Of a DNA stretch of 64,000 nucleotides, positions 9,340-17,800 are shown piece by piece (the first letter of the stretch is position 1; each line of letters opens with the position of its first letter). The DNA comes from CAIWAH01 sp043755815 (lineage in GTDB: Bacteria > Verrucomicrobiota > Verrucomicrobiia > Limisphaerales > UBA9464). The notes beneath the pieces were generated by a model that saw nothing but the letters and a program-made list of their open reading frames with translations, was not told the origin of the DNA and did not search any database. A program made the translations under genes and the position numbers. The stretch spans positions 20,633-84,632 of the forward strand of contig JAYUSF010000220.1 in assembly GCA_043755815.1 (NCBI GenBank). Reading direction: 5' to 3'.

Positions 9340-9551
9340 CAGCGGCGGCCGTAGAATCCGGTCTCGATGGAGTCTCGCAGGACTTGGGCTTCCGCAACGT
9401 CGTTGGTCGTTGCCAAGCGTTCTCCCAGAGTGGTCAAGGCGGCGGCGCTCAGCATCCCCTCAGCTTCCAAACTGCGGGCGAAGCGGATGACTTCAGCCCG
9501 CTCCACGGCTGGCAGGGCGACAATCTCGCCGATGATTTGCGTGGCAGTCAT
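9339..9551 (-). CDS. Antitoxin-like small helical protein
   Basis: The 70 residues begin MTATQIIGEIVALPAVERAE and continue with IRFARSLEAEGMLSAAALTTLGERLATT. The start resembles the LPxxExxxVxxF helices of DUF2281/Phd-like small antitoxins. The gene precedes the 9094-9339 gene with a TGATG junction, the usual antitoxin-first order. The C-terminus (VLRDSIETGFYGRR) is of the sort that binds a partner. No DNA-binding domain is obvious. The call is inferred from layout. Confidence 0.55.
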   Translation of the reverse strand: MTATQIIGEIVALPAVERAEVIRFARSLEAEGMLSAAALTTLGERLATTNDVAEAQVLRDSIETGFYGRR

Positions 9552-9610
9552 GACCGCAGGCTACTGAAACTGGGCGACAGGGTCAAACCGGGTGGACTCA
9601 GAAGGAATGC

Positions 9611-9936
9611 AGGCGCATCTGGGCACCGTCGGCTGTGCTCCGCTTGCTGGTGGGGCGAGACTCTGTCGAGCCCCACCAGCAAGCGGAGCGAGGCGAACGG
9701 AGTGAGCATCTCTTCCCCTCGCCCCCGAGACGCTCGCCGCGCTCGCACCGGCTCCGCCGGCAAACAGGGCTCGACGGAGTCTCGCCCCACCGGGCACGCG
9801 CGGTGTTTGACGCGCGAATGCTTGGTGAATGAATGCAACTGCGCAGCGTCGTCGGCTTGAAACAGCTTCAATGAAATTCCCTGCCTCTGGCCGTCGCCTC
9901 TTCGCCATCTTGTCCGCCTTCAGTTTCGCCTGGGCC
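9611..9936. repeat. Long direct repeat R1 (partner of 10843-11177)
   Basis: About 330 bp nearly identical to R2. It holds the inverted-repeat element 9649-9791, then the leader and first codons of a pectate-lyase-like gene. It explains most of the gap 9552-10190, which holds no intact gene. Confidence 0.9.
9649..9791. mobile_element. 143-bp element with 24-bp terminal inverted repeats (MITE-like), copy 1
   Basis: The left arm 9649-9672 begins ggtggggcgaga and the right arm 9768-9791 is its reverse complement apart from one base. The left end also forms its own hairpin with gccccaccagc at 9670-9680. There is no reading frame of its own. A second copy lies at 10882-11022. No flanking target duplication is clear because the copies lie inside a longer repeat. 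Confidence 0.75.
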
Positions 9937-9940
9937 GCCG
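9871..9940 (+). pseudogene. Truncated 5' end of a pectate-lyase-like gene (signal peptide only)
   Basis: ATG 9871 encodes MKFPASGRRLFAILSAFSFA then WAA, a close copy of the signal peptide of the intact gene at 11105 (MKFSAFILRLFATLSAFSLA, WAA). Right after the Ala-Ala the sequence switches to the glgB 3' end, out of frame. The shared gccgcc at the join looks like the microhomology of an illegitimate recombination. Confidence 0.8.
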
Positions 9941-10061
9941 GCAGCAACCAAGGGCAATCCGCTGGGCGTGACCGCCGAGGACTACGCGGTGCAGAACCAG
10001 CGCTGCTCCGCGATGTTCACGCTCCCGCCGCTGAGCGTGAGTGTGTTCAAGGCGGAGTGAG
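9937..10061 (+). pseudogene. glgB 3'-end fragment (second copy)
   Basis: 125 bp matching 7933-8056 at roughly nine bases in ten, including the stop codon. It has one inserted A early on, so the frame is broken. It is not attached to any glgB body and cannot make protein. Fused on its left to the truncated lyase signal peptide, it records a tandem duplication from inside glgB to inside the lyase gene, or the scar of a 3'-end-targeting insertion. Confidence 0.9.
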
Positions 10062-10190
10062 TTCCGGGCAGCTTCCTGACGGGCACCGCTCAGTTTGTTG
10101 CTGAGTCCATTTCCCAAGCCCCGCGGACCGACAGCGAGTTGCACAGACGTGCGCCCGACCACTTGAAGCGCTCCACGCTCCGCGCGGGGC

Positions 10191-10493
10191 CTACGCCGCC
10201 AAGGGCAGCACGAGCGGCTGGAGCGTCTTGAGTTCCGGGGCCAGCCGGCGCTCGGCTTCGCGCAAGTCGTAGTGCGCTTGCAGGTTCACGAACCATTGCG
10301 CGTCCACCCCCAGGATGTGCGCCAACCGCACCGCAGAGTCCGGCGTCAGCGGCCGGCGGCCGTTGACGATCTGCGACAGCGTGGGCTGCGAGATGCCCGT
10401 GGCCCGCGCCACGCCCGCCACCGTGAGGTTCAGCGGTTCCAGGAATTCCTCCCGGAGCAGCACGCCCGGATGTTTCAGCTTCAATGCGTTCAT
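10191..10493 (-). CDS. higA: HigA-type antitoxin (XRE helix-turn-helix)
   Basis: DNA-binding antitoxin that neutralises HigB and represses its own operon. The 100 residues begin MNALKLKHPGVLLREEFLEP, the signature HigA start. The helix-turn-helix follows: LTVAGVARATGISQPTLSQIVNGRRPLTPDSAVRLAHILG, with the recognition helix around QPTLSQIVNGRR. The C-terminus is WFVNLQAHYDLREAERR. I chose ATG 10493; a start seven codons earlier at 10514 would overlap the toxin gene. It lies 4 bp downstream of higB, in the toxin-first order typical of this family. Confidence 0.88.
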   Translation of the reverse strand: MNALKLKHPGVLLREEFLEPLNLTVAGVARATGISQPTLSQIVNGRRPLTPDSAVRLAHILGVDAQWFVNLQAHYDLREAERRLAPELKTLQPLVLPLAA

Positions 10494-10497
10494 GGCT

Positions 10498-10779
10498 TCA
10501 ATGGTAGTCCACAATCTCCACGTCGTGCGCGTTGCCCGCCTGCCAGCGGAAGCACAGCCGCCACTGGTCGTTCAGCCGCAGGCTGTGCTGCCCCTTGCGG
10601 TCGCCCTTCAGGGCTTCCAGCCGGTTGCCCGGCGGCACCCGCAAATCTTCCAGCCGGGTGACCGTATGGAGCAGTTGCAGCCGGTCCAACGCCTTCTGCT
10701 GGATGCCGGGCGGCAGGCGTCTGGACCGTTCCGCCCGCCAGATGCGCTCGGTTTCCTTGTCGGCAAAGCTGACAATCAC
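10498..10779 (-). CDS. higB: HigB-type mRNA interferase toxin (RelE superfamily)
   Basis: Ribosome-dependent mRNA endonuclease that arrests translation when freed from HigA. The 93 residues cover the whole fold: MIVSFADKETERIWRAERSR, LPPGIQQKALDRLQLLHTV, LEDLRVPPGNRLEALKGDRKGQHSLRLNDQWRLCFRW, ending DVEIVDYH. The N-R-L-E-x-L-K-G-D-R..Q.S.R.N.QWR..F.W block and the C-terminal VEIVDYH are the diagnostic HigB features. The gene is intact, so the pair is probably active. The promoter should lie in 10780-10842, just outside repeat R2. Confidence 0.9.
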   Translation of the reverse strand: MIVSFADKETERIWRAERSRRLPPGIQQKALDRLQLLHTVTRLEDLRVPPGNRLEALKGDRKGQHSLRLNDQWRLCFRWQAGNAHDVEIVDYH

Positions 10780-10842
10780 TCCGCCGCACCGTTTCTCCGC
10801 AGCGCCAATTCGTCAAACGAATAGAACGGACGCGTCCCGGCC

Positions 10843-11177
10843 AGGGCGCATCTGGACACCGAACGCAGCGCTCCGCCTCTTGGTGGGGCGAGACTCCGTC
10901 GAGCCCACGAACGAGCGTAGCGAGGCGAACGGAGTGAGCATCTCCTCCCCGCGCCCCGAAATGCTCGCTGCGCTCGCGCCGGCTCCGCCGGCAGACAAGG
11001 CTCGACGGAGTCTCGCCCCACCGGGCACGCACGGTGTTTGGTGCGCACAAATGCTTGGTGAATAAATGCAACTACCGTGGCTTCGTCGGCTTGAAACTGC
11101 TTCAATGAAATTCTCCGCCTTCATCCTGCGCCTCTTCGCCACCCTGTCCGCCTTCAGCCTCGCCTGGGCCGCCGAAA
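10843..11177. repeat. Long direct repeat R2 (partner of 9611-9936)
   Basis: About 335 bp matching R1, extending into the signal-peptide codons of the intact lyase-like gene. This accounts for the gap 10780-11104, which otherwise contains only the higBA promoter. Confidence 0.9.
10882..11022. mobile_element. 141-bp element with perfect 24-bp terminal inverted repeats, copy 2
   Basis: The left arm 10882-10905 and right arm 10999-11022 are exact reverse complements (outer bases ggtggggcgagactccgtcg..). The core contains gagcgtagcgaggcgaacgg and gctcgctgcgctcgc, further short palindromes. It is non-coding, with the size and shape of a MITE. Confidence 0.8.
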
Positions 11178-12358
11178 GCACCGCACCCTTCGGCCAGCTC
11201 AAGAACCTTCGCGAGTTTGGCGTCGCGCCGACCAATTCACCCGCCGCCAACAAGGCCGCGCTCCAGCAGGCGATTGACTGGGCGGCCCCGCGCGGCGCGG
11301 CACTGTTTCTGGAGCCGTCGGACGAGCCGTATCCGGTGGACGGCGGGCTCGTGCTCCGCATGAACGTCTCGCTCATCGGCGTGCATGGCCCGGTCGGACG
11401 CGGCACCCGACATCCCGCCAAGCCGCAGCCGGTCGGCAGTGTCTTCCGCATCACCGACACGACGAACGTCTTCCTCACCGTCGAATCCGCCACGCAGGTC
11501 CGCGGGCTTCAGTTCTGGTATCCGGACCAAACCATCGACGATCCGGCGAAGCTCATCCGCTATCCCGCAACGATCCAGGTTTCGCAGACCCGCGCGGCGC
11601 AGGGCGTGACACTTTCGTGCCTGACCTTCTACGGCGAATGGCTCGCGATGGACTTCAACTCCAAGCCGCCGCACATCTGCGAGCAGATCCTGTTCGAGCA
11701 CTGCTACGGTTATCCGCTCGGCGGCGAATTCATCCGCCTCGACTACTGCTACGACATCCCGCGGATTCTCCACTGCCATGTAAACCCGTCGAACCAGCGC
11801 TTCATCCGCGGCGGCTACAGCAAGTCGGTGATCGATGCCGTGGTCGCGCAGAAGACCTTCACCTACGCCATCAATCATACCGACAACGCGGTGCTGATGG
11901 ACGTGTTCACCTTCGGCGTTTACGGCGGCGTCTATCTCGGATCGGCGACCTACGGGCAGCTTACGCAGTTCAACCTCGATTGTGTGACCGTGGGCATCCA
12001 CAAGCTCGGCGACGGCACGTTCAACCGGAATTGGCAGATCGCGCAGGGTTCGATCATCGCCAACACCGGCCCGCGCGTGGAAGACGTGCATCCGATCATC
12101 ATCGAAGGCCAGGGCCACACCGCGCTGGCCAACGTGGAATGCTTCTCCGGCGGCAACGGCGCGCTCACGACGCTGAACCAGTCGCAGGACTTCCTGCTCG
12201 TGCGTGGCGACAGGAAACTCACCGTGAGCCTGGTCGGCTGCCGGATGCGCAACTACGTCGCCGACTCGCCGCTGACGCTGCTGAACCCCAAGGCGCTGGT
12301 GCAGGCGACCGTCTGCGTGGACAAGCGTGAAGAAGCGTGGAGCTGGCCGGTGCGGTGA
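11105..12358 (+). CDS. Secreted pectate-lyase-like right-handed beta-helix protein
   Basis: A 417-residue exported protein. ATG 11105 gives a clean signal peptide (MKFSAFILRLFATLSAFSLA, cut after AWA). The mature part starts FGQLKNLREFGVAPTNSPAANKAALQQAIDWAAPRGAALFLEP. This is the opening of the Pectate_lyase_3 / GH28-like beta-helix fold, where an N-terminal strand plus the D/N-x-x-AxQxAID helix caps the helix. Later coils show repeated hydrophobic strands (GLQFWYP, VTLSCLTFYGEW, ILFEHCYGYPLGGEFIRL, AVLMDVFTFGVYGGVYLG). It probably acts on or binds a polysaccharide; the catalytic residues cannot be assigned by eye. An in-frame ATG at 11066 lies in the repeat leader and is less likely. A truncated copy of the 5' end lies at 9871. 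Confidence 0.8.
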   Translation: MKFSAFILRLFATLSAFSLAWAAESTAPFGQLKNLREFGVAPTNSPAANKAALQQAIDWAAPRGAALFLEPSDEPYPVDGGLVLRMNVSLIGVHGPVGRGTRHPAKPQPVGSVFRITDTTNVFLTVESATQVRGLQFWYPDQTIDDPAKLIRYPATIQVSQTRAAQGVTLSCLTFYGEWLAMDFNSKPPHICEQILFEHCYGYPLGGEFIRLDYCYDIPRILHCHVNPSNQRFIRGGYSKSVIDAVVAQKTFTYAINHTDNAVLMDVFTFGVYGGVYLGSATYGQLTQFNLDCVTVGIHKLGDGTFNRNWQIAQGSIIANTGPRVEDVHPIIIEGQGHTALANVECFSGGNGALTTLNQSQDFLLVRGDRKLTVSLVGCRMRNYVADSPLTLLNPKALVQATVCVDKREEAWSWPVR

Positions 12359-12502
12359 CTTGGGGGGCGGGACTACCCCAGTGGCAGCGCGTTCCGCGAT
12401 GAAGCACGGCTTGCCTTGCCACCGGGGTCCCGGAGTGGTGGTCGCCAACTTTCCTGAGGCGGGGGCTTGCCTCCATTCCCTCCCTCGCCAAATTGACCGC
12501 CC

Positions 12503-13534
12503 GTGATCTCGCGTCGCAGATTCATGCAGGCCACGCCAGTGGCGCTCGGTTCCCTCCTGGCGGCACCGTCGCTCCTCGGGGCCGAAACGACGGCGACCCC
12601 GCCCGTCATCGGCCGTAGCACCCGTCCGGCCCGGGCGGGTGATGGCGTCGCCACGCTGGATCACGGACGCCGCCAGGGACTCCGGCTCCTCCAGTTCACC
12701 GACAACCACTTCTTTTGCGGCGTGAAGGAGGGAATGGAAATCATCGGCGATGACCGCGCGACGGAACGCGACTGGCAGAGCTTCGTCCGCCACTTCCAGC
12801 CCGACCTCATCGTGGCAACCGGTGACCTCTGGCACGATAACCCCGGCGGCCGCGGCCAGGCCACGCTCGAACACGTCCTGCCGAAGCTCGCCGCGCTCGG
12901 CGTTCCGTGGGCCACCTGCTGGGGCAACCACGACCAACTCGATGACTACCAGCGCGGACACGACGCCCTCGAAGCCGCCCGCCACTCGCTCTACCGCGGT
13001 GGCGCCACGCACGGCGACTACCGGATCGAAGTCCGCACCACCGACGCCACGGGCGCCGACCGGCCCGCGGTGCAGTTGTTCTTGCTGAACAGCAACCAGT
13101 TCGGCCTCGGCGACTGGCAGCTCGCCGCGCTCGGGCGCATGCAGGCGGAACTTTCCCGCACGGCCACCATCCCGTTGCCGGCGCTGGCCTTCTTCCACAT
13201 TCCACTGCTTGACCAGAAGACGCTCTTCCGCCCCAAGGTGATCGCGGGGCTCTGTCACGAGGAGGTCTGCCACGAGCAGGAATCCGGTCGCGCCTTGCCC
13301 GCGCTTGCCGAGGGACATGCCCTCCGCGCCACCTTCTGCGGCCACGACCACGTCAACGACTATGCCGTGCGCGCCCGCGACGTGGACCTCGTTTACGGCC
13401 GCGCGACCGGCCATGCGGGTTACGGCGGCGACCAGGTCCGCAAGGGCGCCAAACTCATTGAACTCGACTTTGCCACCGGCGCCTACACCCAGACCACCGT
13501 CTTCGCCGACGGCACGCGCTGGAAGCCGGTGTGA
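12503..13534 (+). CDS. Exported calcineurin-like metallophosphoesterase
   Basis: A 343-residue di-metal phosphoesterase. The N-terminus MISRRRFMQATPVALGSLLA is a twin-arginine-type signal (SRRRFMQ), so it is probably folded before export to the periplasm. All five metal motifs are visible: D67-x-H69 in LLQFTDNHF, GDLWHD at 107-112, GNHD at 141-144, H232 in FFHIP and GHDH at 280-283. This set is like the purple-acid/PhoD-related group acting on phosphomonoesters or diesters; the substrate is unknown. Translation starts at a GTG. It follows the lyase-like gene by 144 bp in the same direction. The gap between them holds GC-rich sequence without a clear element. Confidence 0.9.
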   Translation: MISRRRFMQATPVALGSLLAAPSLLGAETTATPPVIGRSTRPARAGDGVATLDHGRRQGLRLLQFTDNHFFCGVKEGMEIIGDDRATERDWQSFVRHFQPDLIVATGDLWHDNPGGRGQATLEHVLPKLAALGVPWATCWGNHDQLDDYQRGHDALEAARHSLYRGGATHGDYRIEVRTTDATGADRPAVQLFLLNSNQFGLGDWQLAALGRMQAELSRTATIPLPALAFFHIPLLDQKTLFRPKVIAGLCHEEVCHEQESGRALPALAEGHALRATFCGHDHVNDYAVRARDVDLVYGRATGHAGYGGDQVRKGAKLIELDFATGAYTQTTVFADGTRWKPV

Positions 13535-13750
13535 GCTGAGTGCCGATTTCCGATCCCGCGTGTTGCGAAAGGGCCGAGGCCCCGCCCTTCAGCGCACGCG
13601 TCCCGCCTCCACCCAATCGGCAGCGGTAGAGCGCAAGCACTCAGGTTAGCGCTCATTCAGGCGTCAGGCGGAAAGGATGCCGCGATGTGCCGGCAATTCC
13701 GTAGCTCGGGCCGTTTGGTGCTTCCGGGGAATGATTGGCGGCGCAATGGC

Positions 13751-14476
13751 CTACCTTTCCAAGGCACGCAGCAGATACGTCATCTCCTCGTCCACGCTGC
13801 CGTCGTCGGGCTGCGTTTCGTGGACCTCCTCGCGCAGGGCTTCGCGGAAGCGTTCGCGCAGGCGGTGCAGCGCGACCTTGAACGCGCCGCCGCCCAAACC
13901 CACGGCCCGGCCGGCGGTATCGTAGTCCGCCTGGGTGCCGCTGGAGGTCAGGAACGGGCGCAGAGCGCTGAACTCGGCCTCCTTGCCCCGGCGGGCGTAG
14001 GCGGTCTCGACGCGGCCGAGCGCGCGTTCGAGGAGCGTGAGCGCCCATTGCCGGTCGAAGAAATGTTGCGGCGTTTCCGCCGAGGCGGGTTCCTCGCAGA
14101 ACCATTCCTCGGCTTCGGCGGCGTCGAACGACACCACCCGGCCGCCGCCGCGGCGTTCGGCGCCGGCCTTCACCTGTTCGTCGCGTAGGTGCCGGCGGAA
14201 CACGGTGAGCAGGAAGGTGCGCAGGCGACCGCGTTCGGCGTCGGCGCGGTCGAACAGGCGTAGGTGCAGCACGGCGGCGAAGAAGCCTTGCACGGCGTCC
14301 TCGGCGTCGGCCGGTGCGAGGCCGCTGCGACGGGCCCAGGCGTAGAGCGGGAACCAGTAGGCGGCGCAGAGCTGTTCGAGGGCGGCGCGGGCCGGTTCGC
14401 CGTCGCCGCGCGCCTGGAGCACGAGGCTCCAGCGGGTCGGGGCGAAGGCGGCGGGACCGTGGGAATCGGCCGGCAC
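13751..14476 (-). CDS. ECF-type RNA polymerase sigma factor (planctomycete/verrucomicrobial group)
   Basis: About 241 residues. The opening FAPTRWSLVLQARGDGEPARAALEQLCAAYWFPLYAWARRSG matches the start of the large ECF group common in Verrucomicrobia and Planctomycetes (T.WS.V..A...d...A..ALe.LC..YW.PLYafvRr.G). Region 2 continues APADAEDAVQGFFAAVLH...RGRLRTFLLTVFRRHLRDEQ. Region 4 is YDTAGRAVGLGGGAFKVALHRLRERFREALREEV, with a recognisable helix-turn-helix. I prefer GTG 14476 because family members start just before the T.WS.V motif. ATG 14581 is possible but extends into low-complexity sequence. It is divergent from the cytochrome-like giant at 14851 and may control nearby secreted-protein genes, which is an inference. 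Confidence 0.85.
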   Translation of the reverse strand: MPADSHGPAAFAPTRWSLVLQARGDGEPARAALEQLCAAYWFPLYAWARRSGLAPADAEDAVQGFFAAVLHLRLFDRADAERGRLRTFLLTVFRRHLRDEQVKAGAERRGGGRVVSFDAAEAEEWFCEEPASAETPQHFFDRQWALTLLERALGRVETAYARRGKEAEFSALRPFLTSSGTQADYDTAGRAVGLGGGAFKVALHRLRERFREALREEVHETQPDDGSVDEEMTYLLRALER

Positions 14477-14650
14477 GCGAAAAAAGTAGGGGCGGAGGTG
14501 TAACCGCGCCAGCGGCGTTCCCAAGAAGGGGGTGACAGATGAAGAAGGAAACGTCAGTGGCGGCGGGGCATGACTCGGCACCCGTAGGAGACGAGGTCAC
14601 GAGGCTCACTTGTTTGGCGGTGAGCCTCCTGAAGTCGGCTGAAGAAGCCC

Positions 14651-14850
14651 GCCCTCACCCTGTCCCTCTCCCCCGAGGAGAGGGGATCGCCCGCTTGAAC
14701 GAAGTGACTCCACAAGCGCTGCCGAGGACTGCGCTGCGGAGCGCGGCTAGCGGGGCTGAATCTAGGCGGACGCTTTGTGAAGTCGTCGGACGCCGGCAGC
14801 GTCTCCCTCTCAGCCCGTCGGAGCGGGGGGAGAGGGTCGGGGAGAGGTGG
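14651..14850. repeat. ~200-bp imperfect inverted-repeat element between the sigma factor and cytochrome-like genes
   Basis: The left end (ccctcaccctgtccctctcc) and right end (gagagggtcggggagagg) are roughly complementary. This is the kind of pyrimidine/purine-biased dispersed repeat common in GC-rich environmental genomes. The rest of the gap 14477-14650 holds a short hairpin (gaggctca ... tgagcctc, ~14600-14628). The open frame that runs through both from ATG 14539 is probably not translated. Confidence 0.55.
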
Positions 14851-17800
14851 GTGCTGAAAGGGCTGCGAACGTTGCTTGGTTCAACCCAGCGACCCAGCGG
14901 GCAGCCTGGCAGGCTGCCCTACGCTGGCGGCGGCTGGAAAGCCGCCGCTCCGGGCGTGTCGCTGGCACTCGCGTTGATGCCAGCCTTCGCGGCCGACGCT
15001 CCCGTCTCCACCGTGGGCTTCCTCAACGCGGCGCGGCCCGAAGCGCCGGGCACGTTGCTCAGCCATCCGGCGGCGAACGGCTCCGCCACGCTCGGGCGCA
15101 CGACGACGATCAATTACGTCAACGGCTGGCTCATCATCGGCGGCGAGGGGCCCGGTTCCGCCGAACCCTACGACCTGATCAAGCGGGTCTATGACCTCGC
15201 CGACCCCGCCAATCCCGTCCGCCGGTATCCGTTGGACTTCGGCCCGGACTACCCCGGGAACCGCTGGATCCAGAACACCGACGGCTGGAATGCCCACGGC
15301 AGCGCGCAGAGCGGGCCGTATCTCCTGCCGCTGGTCATGCGTGTGGCGACGTTTGGCGGACCGGTGGAACTCGGCGGCGAGAGCGGCACTCCCAACCAGG
15401 GTGAAATGGCCTTGGGCTACAACCGCTCCAGCCAGGCCGGACCGTGGGAAGCCACGATGCTCTGGTATGGCACGCCCAACCAGCAGATGCAGATCCGCCG
15501 CGTCGGCCTGAGTCCGGGCGGCGCCGCGGAATTCCATACGCTGGCCACGTTCGACCATGTGGGCGCGTTTGGCGGCGGCGACTGGCACCCGATGTTCTTC
15601 GGCGACCGGCTGATCTATGCGCGCAGCGGCGGCGCGGCGCGCGACGGCGTGGTGGTTTACCGGCTCGAATATCACGACCCGAACGACGACGGCGTGCCGG
15701 ATTCCGTGACCCCACATTTCGTGAGCTCGCTGCCCGGCGGCTTCGAAGGTTATTGGCCGAACTTCTTCAGCGACGGCACCGGCCTTTACGTCATCGGGTC
15801 GGCGACGGACATCCTCACGTCCGCGGACATCACCGCCGCGGCGAGTGCGGCCGGCGGTCCGGTCGTGGCGGGGCCGACCCTGACGATCCCGGGCTTTTCC
15901 AACGCCTCGTATCCGGTTTACCAGGATCAGTTCGGATTCATCCACAACCGCAAGGTGAACATGACGCAGTTCCTCGCGGGGCAGGGCATGGGCGCCATCG
16001 CGCTCACGCTCGACGAGGCCGGCACCGGCGTGGACACCACGCAGATCAGCCTGCCGCTGGGCAACCTTTGGATCACGGGCGGTTATCCGAATCCGGGCCG
16101 CACGCAGGGCATGGGCGTGTGGGTTCACCAGCAAGGACCGGACACCAACGCGCCGACGGTGGCGTTTCACATTCCGCAGGCCAACCGCGCGAACTACCCG
16201 CGCCTCGCCCCGCTCAGCTTCCTGCTGCACGAGCACCCGCGCCACGGCGGCCTGCGCAACGGCATTGATTTCACCGTGCGGCCGGTCGCGGCGGACGGCA
16301 CGACGCTGGGGCCCTTCGTGCCGGGCTACCTCATCCATGATTTCGCCGGTGTGATCACGTTCACGCCCAGCGGCGGACTCGCGGCGGAAACGACCTACCA
16401 GGTGGACTTCCTTGCCGACACTTCCGACCCGCTGAACCCGGTCGGCTTCTTCGACGCCGCGGGCAACATCATTGCGCCGTATTCGTTCCGCTTCGCGACC
16501 GGCGGTGGCGTAAACGCGCTGCCCGCGCCGCAGTTCACCGGGGTCACGGCGAGCGACTACCAGCCCGGTCCGGGGGAAAATTTCACCGTGAACGCAGCCG
16601 CGAGCGGCACCGGCGCGCTGGAATTCCGCTTCAACTTCGACGGCACCTGGTCCGACTGGGCCGCGCATCCCACGACCAATCACGCCTACCCCGTCGCCGG
16701 CCGTCAGCGCGCGCTGGCGCAGGTCCGCGATGACAGTGGAGTGGTCGTCACCGAGCCGGTGAACCTCCTCGTGCTCAGGCCGCCAGCCGGGCCGTTGCCG
16801 ACGCAAAGCTCTACGCTCGTGGTCGGCGACGACGGCGCGGCTGGGCGTCGCGTGTGGGTGGTCAATCCGGACGCCAACACCGTCACGGTGCTCAACGCGG
16901 CAAGCGGCGCGGTCGTGGCGGAACATGCCGTGGGGCAGAATCCACGCTCCGTGGCCCGCGATGCGCTCGGCCGTTACTGGATGACGTGCCTGGGCTCGGA
17001 TGAAGTGCGCGTGCTCAACCCCGACGGCAGCCTCGCCCACGGCCTCACCGTGCCGTATGGCTCCGCGCCGTTCGGCGTCGCGGCGTCACCCGACGGGCAG
17101 TTCCTCTATGTGACGCTGTCCGGTCCCGGCCGCCTGCGCCGTTACTCGGCGGAAAATCCCAACGCTGCGCCGCTGGAGACCGCCACGTTCCCCACGCCGC
17201 GGGCGTTGGCGATCAGCGGCGACGGTCAGCGGGTGCTGGTGACCCGATTCATCTCGCCGGAACTGGACGCGGAAGTCGGCGAGTTCGACGGCACCACGCT
17301 CGCGTCGGTGCGGACCTTCCGCCTCGCCAGCGCGAACCCGACCGATAACGGCGACCGCGCGTCGGGCGTGCCCAATTACCTCGCCGGCATCGCCATTGCG
17401 CCGGATGGCCGACGGGCGGTCGTCGTGTCGAAGCAGGACAACGTGCAGCGCGGCACCTTCTTCGGCGTGGGCAACCTCTCGCACGAGACCACGGTGCGTT
17501 CCGTGCTGTCGGTGCTCGATCTCCAGGCCAACGCCGAGATCCGGCACATCCGGCGCGACTTCGACAACTCCGACAGCCCGACCGCCGTAGCCTACACGCC
17601 GCTGGGCGACACACTGCTCGTGACGCTCCAGGGCAACAACCGCGTCGTGGGCCTCGACGCGCTGAACCTGCTCCCGGCCACCGGCTTCAACGCGAACGGT
17701 GCCACCGTGACGTCGCCCGCGGTGAAGACGCTGGAAGCCGCCACCGGCCTCGCGCCGCAGGGCCTGCTGATTGATCCGGGCGCGCAGCGGATCTTCGTCC

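Noticed and set aside
9829..10104. Apparent 91-residue protein across the lyase/glgB junction
   Set aside because: It is a chimera of a truncated signal peptide and an out-of-frame glgB tail, created by recombination; not a gene.
8056..11104. Integron-like cassette array
   Set aside because: The small genes and repeats suggest it, but there is no attC-type core or integrase, genes face both ways, and the repeats are explained by duplication.
11237..13414. 725-codon antisense frame over the lyase-like and metallophosphatase genes (and similar frames at 14881-17040, 17086-19077, 26297-27928, 49635-51554)
   Set aside because: His/Arg/Val-rich shadow composition, spans two genes with clear families on the other strand, and shows no start context.
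13560..13600. Terminator after the metallophosphatase gene
   Set aside because: A short stem (aagggc/gccctt) is present but weak and lacks a T-tract, so it is not listed as a feature.
14539..14850. ATG 14539 as the start of the cytochrome-like giant
   Set aside because: The added residues are a translated repeat (PLPRGEG.., SPSERGERVGER..) and bury the signal peptide about 140 residues in.
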